Positions 5,363 to 6,894 of a stretch of 6,894 nucleotides of DNA are shown in pieces (position 1 is the first letter of the stretch; every line of letters begins with the position of its first letter). The position numbers and the translations under genes were made by a program. The stretch comes from Bacteroidota bacterium (lineage in GTDB: Bacteria > Bacteroidota > Bacteroidia > NS11-12g > UBA9320), in assembly GCA_003485825.1 (NCBI GenBank), contig DNHN01000102.1:1-6894 (forward strand), written 5' to 3'. The notes under the pieces were generated by a model. The model was not told the DNA's origin. It was given only the letters and a program-made list of their open reading frames with translations, and ran no database searches.

Positions 5363-6894
5363 AAAGAATACTGCAAATAGCATGGGTAACAGGTATAACT
5401 CTAGCAGCTATACTCACGATTAAACTGGCTATTAATACTACCGAAGAATCAACAGCAGAACTCCTAGACATTGCTCCATTCATCGAAGAACTAAAGCAAG
5501 AATCTGATCAACTTTTTGTAGACCTATCCCCTATAGGTTTTGACCAAACCTCGCATACCGAAGCACTTGCTCTTCGCAAGGATCGGTGGTATATCCTCGG
5601 ATTAACTAACAATACGCTCACGTATTGGAATAGCAATAAGGTGGGTATAGATAGCCAAGTCTTGTCTTCAAAGCATTATCCCGCATTGTTCCGCTTTGGC
5701 GATGATATCTACACCATATTTAAAAAGAGCTCAACTACCTACTTTGCTTTTCGCCTAGCCAATGATGGTCAATTACATCCAAGATTGCGGAAATATTCTA
5801 GTGCATTCAGTAATAAACAGCTAGCGCAAGAAGAGCTCCCCGCGGAATTAACTAGCTTCATACTCCCATTCCAAACCAAGAAAAGAACTCAACGCGCCTT
5901 TCTAAATCTAGCATTGCTTGCTAGTTTCGCCTTTCTGTTCCTGGCACTATGGCATGCTTGGGAGCGAAGCCTGCTGAGGTATGTGGCATCTGCTGCCGTT
6001 ATTAGCGTTAATATTTTAACGTACTTCTACGTTCATCTTTCGCTGAGTGACTACTTTCTCATAGCTGCAGAAAGTGTAGAATACATGAACGCACTGCAGC
6101 TGAATGTGACGCTATACGTCCATTTAGCAAGCATTGTGGCGAGTGGCCTCCTTTTATTTTCCCTTATAGAATTACTGCCTAAGACACTGCACGCATTCCT
6201 ACTCAGTATCAGTCTGCTCTTTTTAGCAGATTTTTTTCTGGATCTCAGTGCTCACATCGTTCGGAGGTCAGCTATTCCGTTTGATTTTGAGAAACTTTTC
6301 AATTTAAGCAGCACTTCTTTTGCAGCCTTAGGGTTCATTTGCCTCACCTTCATAGCCCTTTCATTACTTGTTCACTATACCCAAATAGCCCACCTGCTCA
6401 AAGAGGGCACTTGGCTGGCAGTAATTGCAGGCATATTTACTTTCACTCTATTTCAGTACTGGGATGCAAGTAGATCTTTAGTTAGTTTATTCCCGCCTGC
6501 ACTACTCATTGGGCTATATCTATTCATTAATACGAGCGTAAAACGGCCACGGTGGAGAATCTATGCGTATTTTATACTCACTGCACTACTCACCGCTAGC
6601 ATTATAGCCGAAAACCATGAAGAGCGCAATGAAGAAACGGCGCGCAAATATGCTATCCGTTTAGTCAATAATGAAGATCCTAGAGCTGAGACTATTTTAC
6701 AAACCTTTGAAAATCAACTGGCGCAAGAATTTCTAGTGCCGGAAGATTATGAAAATTTCGTAGCCAGGAAGGAAATCATAGAAAGTCGACTAAAGCACCT
6801 ATACTTTAGTAATTACTTAGAAAAATATGAACTAAAGCTGCTTAGTTTCAGTCCAGAGGGGAGCACTATAAACGGAAGTAGTTTATATAGCTTA
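5359..6894 (+). CDS. Large multi-TM membrane protein, probable N-terminal half of a sensor histidine kinase (3' end outside window)
   Basis: The frame is open from the TTG at 5359 to the window edge: 512 codons without a stop. Residues 4-25 form an N-terminal membrane helix after MKR. Residues about 26-175 form an extracytoplasmic domain containing LTYWNSNKVGI, like the YWSDN segment of such kinases. About eight further hydrophobic helices follow (near 179-201, 206-226, 250-271, 277-297, 318-340, 351-367, 376-391 and 400-417). After the last helix the sequence ENHEERNEETARKYAIRLVNNEDPRAE, then YFSNYLEKYELKLLSF, strongly resembles the linker before the kinase part of large Bacteroidota sensor histidine kinases. 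The HisKA and ATPase domains would lie beyond the edge and are not seen, so the kinase call rests on family resemblance. It probably senses an envelope or periplasmic signal. The overlap with hldD suggests co-expression. TTG is the best start because it gives the membrane-anchor N-terminus directly. Confidence 0.75.
   Translation, partial: MKRILQIAWVTGITLAAILTIKLAINTTEESTAELLDIAPFIEELKQESDQLFVDLSPIGFDQTSHTEALALRKDRWYILGLTNNTLTYWNSNKVGIDSQVLSSKHYPALFRFGDDIYTIFKKSSTTYFAFRLANDGQLHPRLRKYSSAFSNKQLAQEELPAELTSFILPFQTKKRTQRAFLNLALLASFAFLFLALWHAWERSLLRYVASAAVISVNILTYFYVHLSLSDYFLIAAESVEYMNALQLNVTLYVHLASIVASGLLLFSLIELLPKTLHAFLLSISLLFLADFFLDLSAHIVRRSAIPFDFEKLFNLSSTSFAALGFICLTFIALSLLVHYTQIAHLLKEGTWLAVIAGIFTFTLFQYWDASRSLVSLFPPALLIGLYLFINTSVKRPRWRIYAYFILTALLTASIIAENHEERNEETARKYAIRLVNNEDPRAETILQTFENQLAQEFLVPEDYENFVARKEIIESRLKHLYFSNYLEKYELKLLSFSPEGSTINGSSLYSL

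Noticed and set aside
4372..5383. Minus-strand frames of 65, 64 and 68 codons opposite hldD
   Set aside because: hldD is unmistakable on the plus strand through this interval and these frames have no recognisable features.

Overview
The window looks like a chromosomal stretch from a member of the Bacteroidota, probably a flavobacterium-like lineage. It is AT-rich. Shine-Dalgarno sequences are weak or absent. Exported proteins end their signal peptides just before a Gln. Two starts have matches to the Bacteroidota promoter -7 element TAnnTTTG directly in front of them. The protein families (CsgG-like protein with a barrel-like tail, multi-TM kinase N-terminus) also fit.

Left part (1-3021, minus strand): three genes for exported or envelope proteins. 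In transcription order they are a complete CsgG/FlgO-like protein with a probable outer-membrane beta-barrel tail (1930-3021), a small two-repeat protein with two C-terminal membrane segments (829-1722), and a second copy of the first gene that runs off the left edge (1-698). The two copies align without a gap from start codon to window edge, with about 74% identity over 232 residues by hand count. A terminator-like hairpin separates the first gene from the second, so this is a cluster rather than a proven operon.

Middle (3022-3789): about 770 bases without an intact gene. The first 230 bases are very AT-rich. The rest holds short protein-like fragments on both strands that look like decayed genes. 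One is a membrane-protein C-terminus on the minus strand. The other is a plus-strand reading frame that would be 66 codons long if one A were restored to an A-run.

Right part (3790-6894): a PTPS/QueD-family pterin synthase on the minus strand, divergent from hldD (ADP-heptose epimerase, LPS inner core) on the plus strand. The stop codon of hldD overlaps the TTG start of a very large membrane protein that is open to the right edge. Its architecture matches the N-terminal half of Bacteroidota multi-TM sensor histidine kinases; the kinase domains would lie beyond the window. The divergent pair shares a 190-bp intergenic region with repeated AAACTTAAA boxes and promoter elements almost touching both start codons.

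Most of the window concerns the cell envelope: outer-membrane-type proteins, LPS heptose synthesis and a membrane sensor. No mobile element, CRISPR array, tRNA or rRNA was seen.
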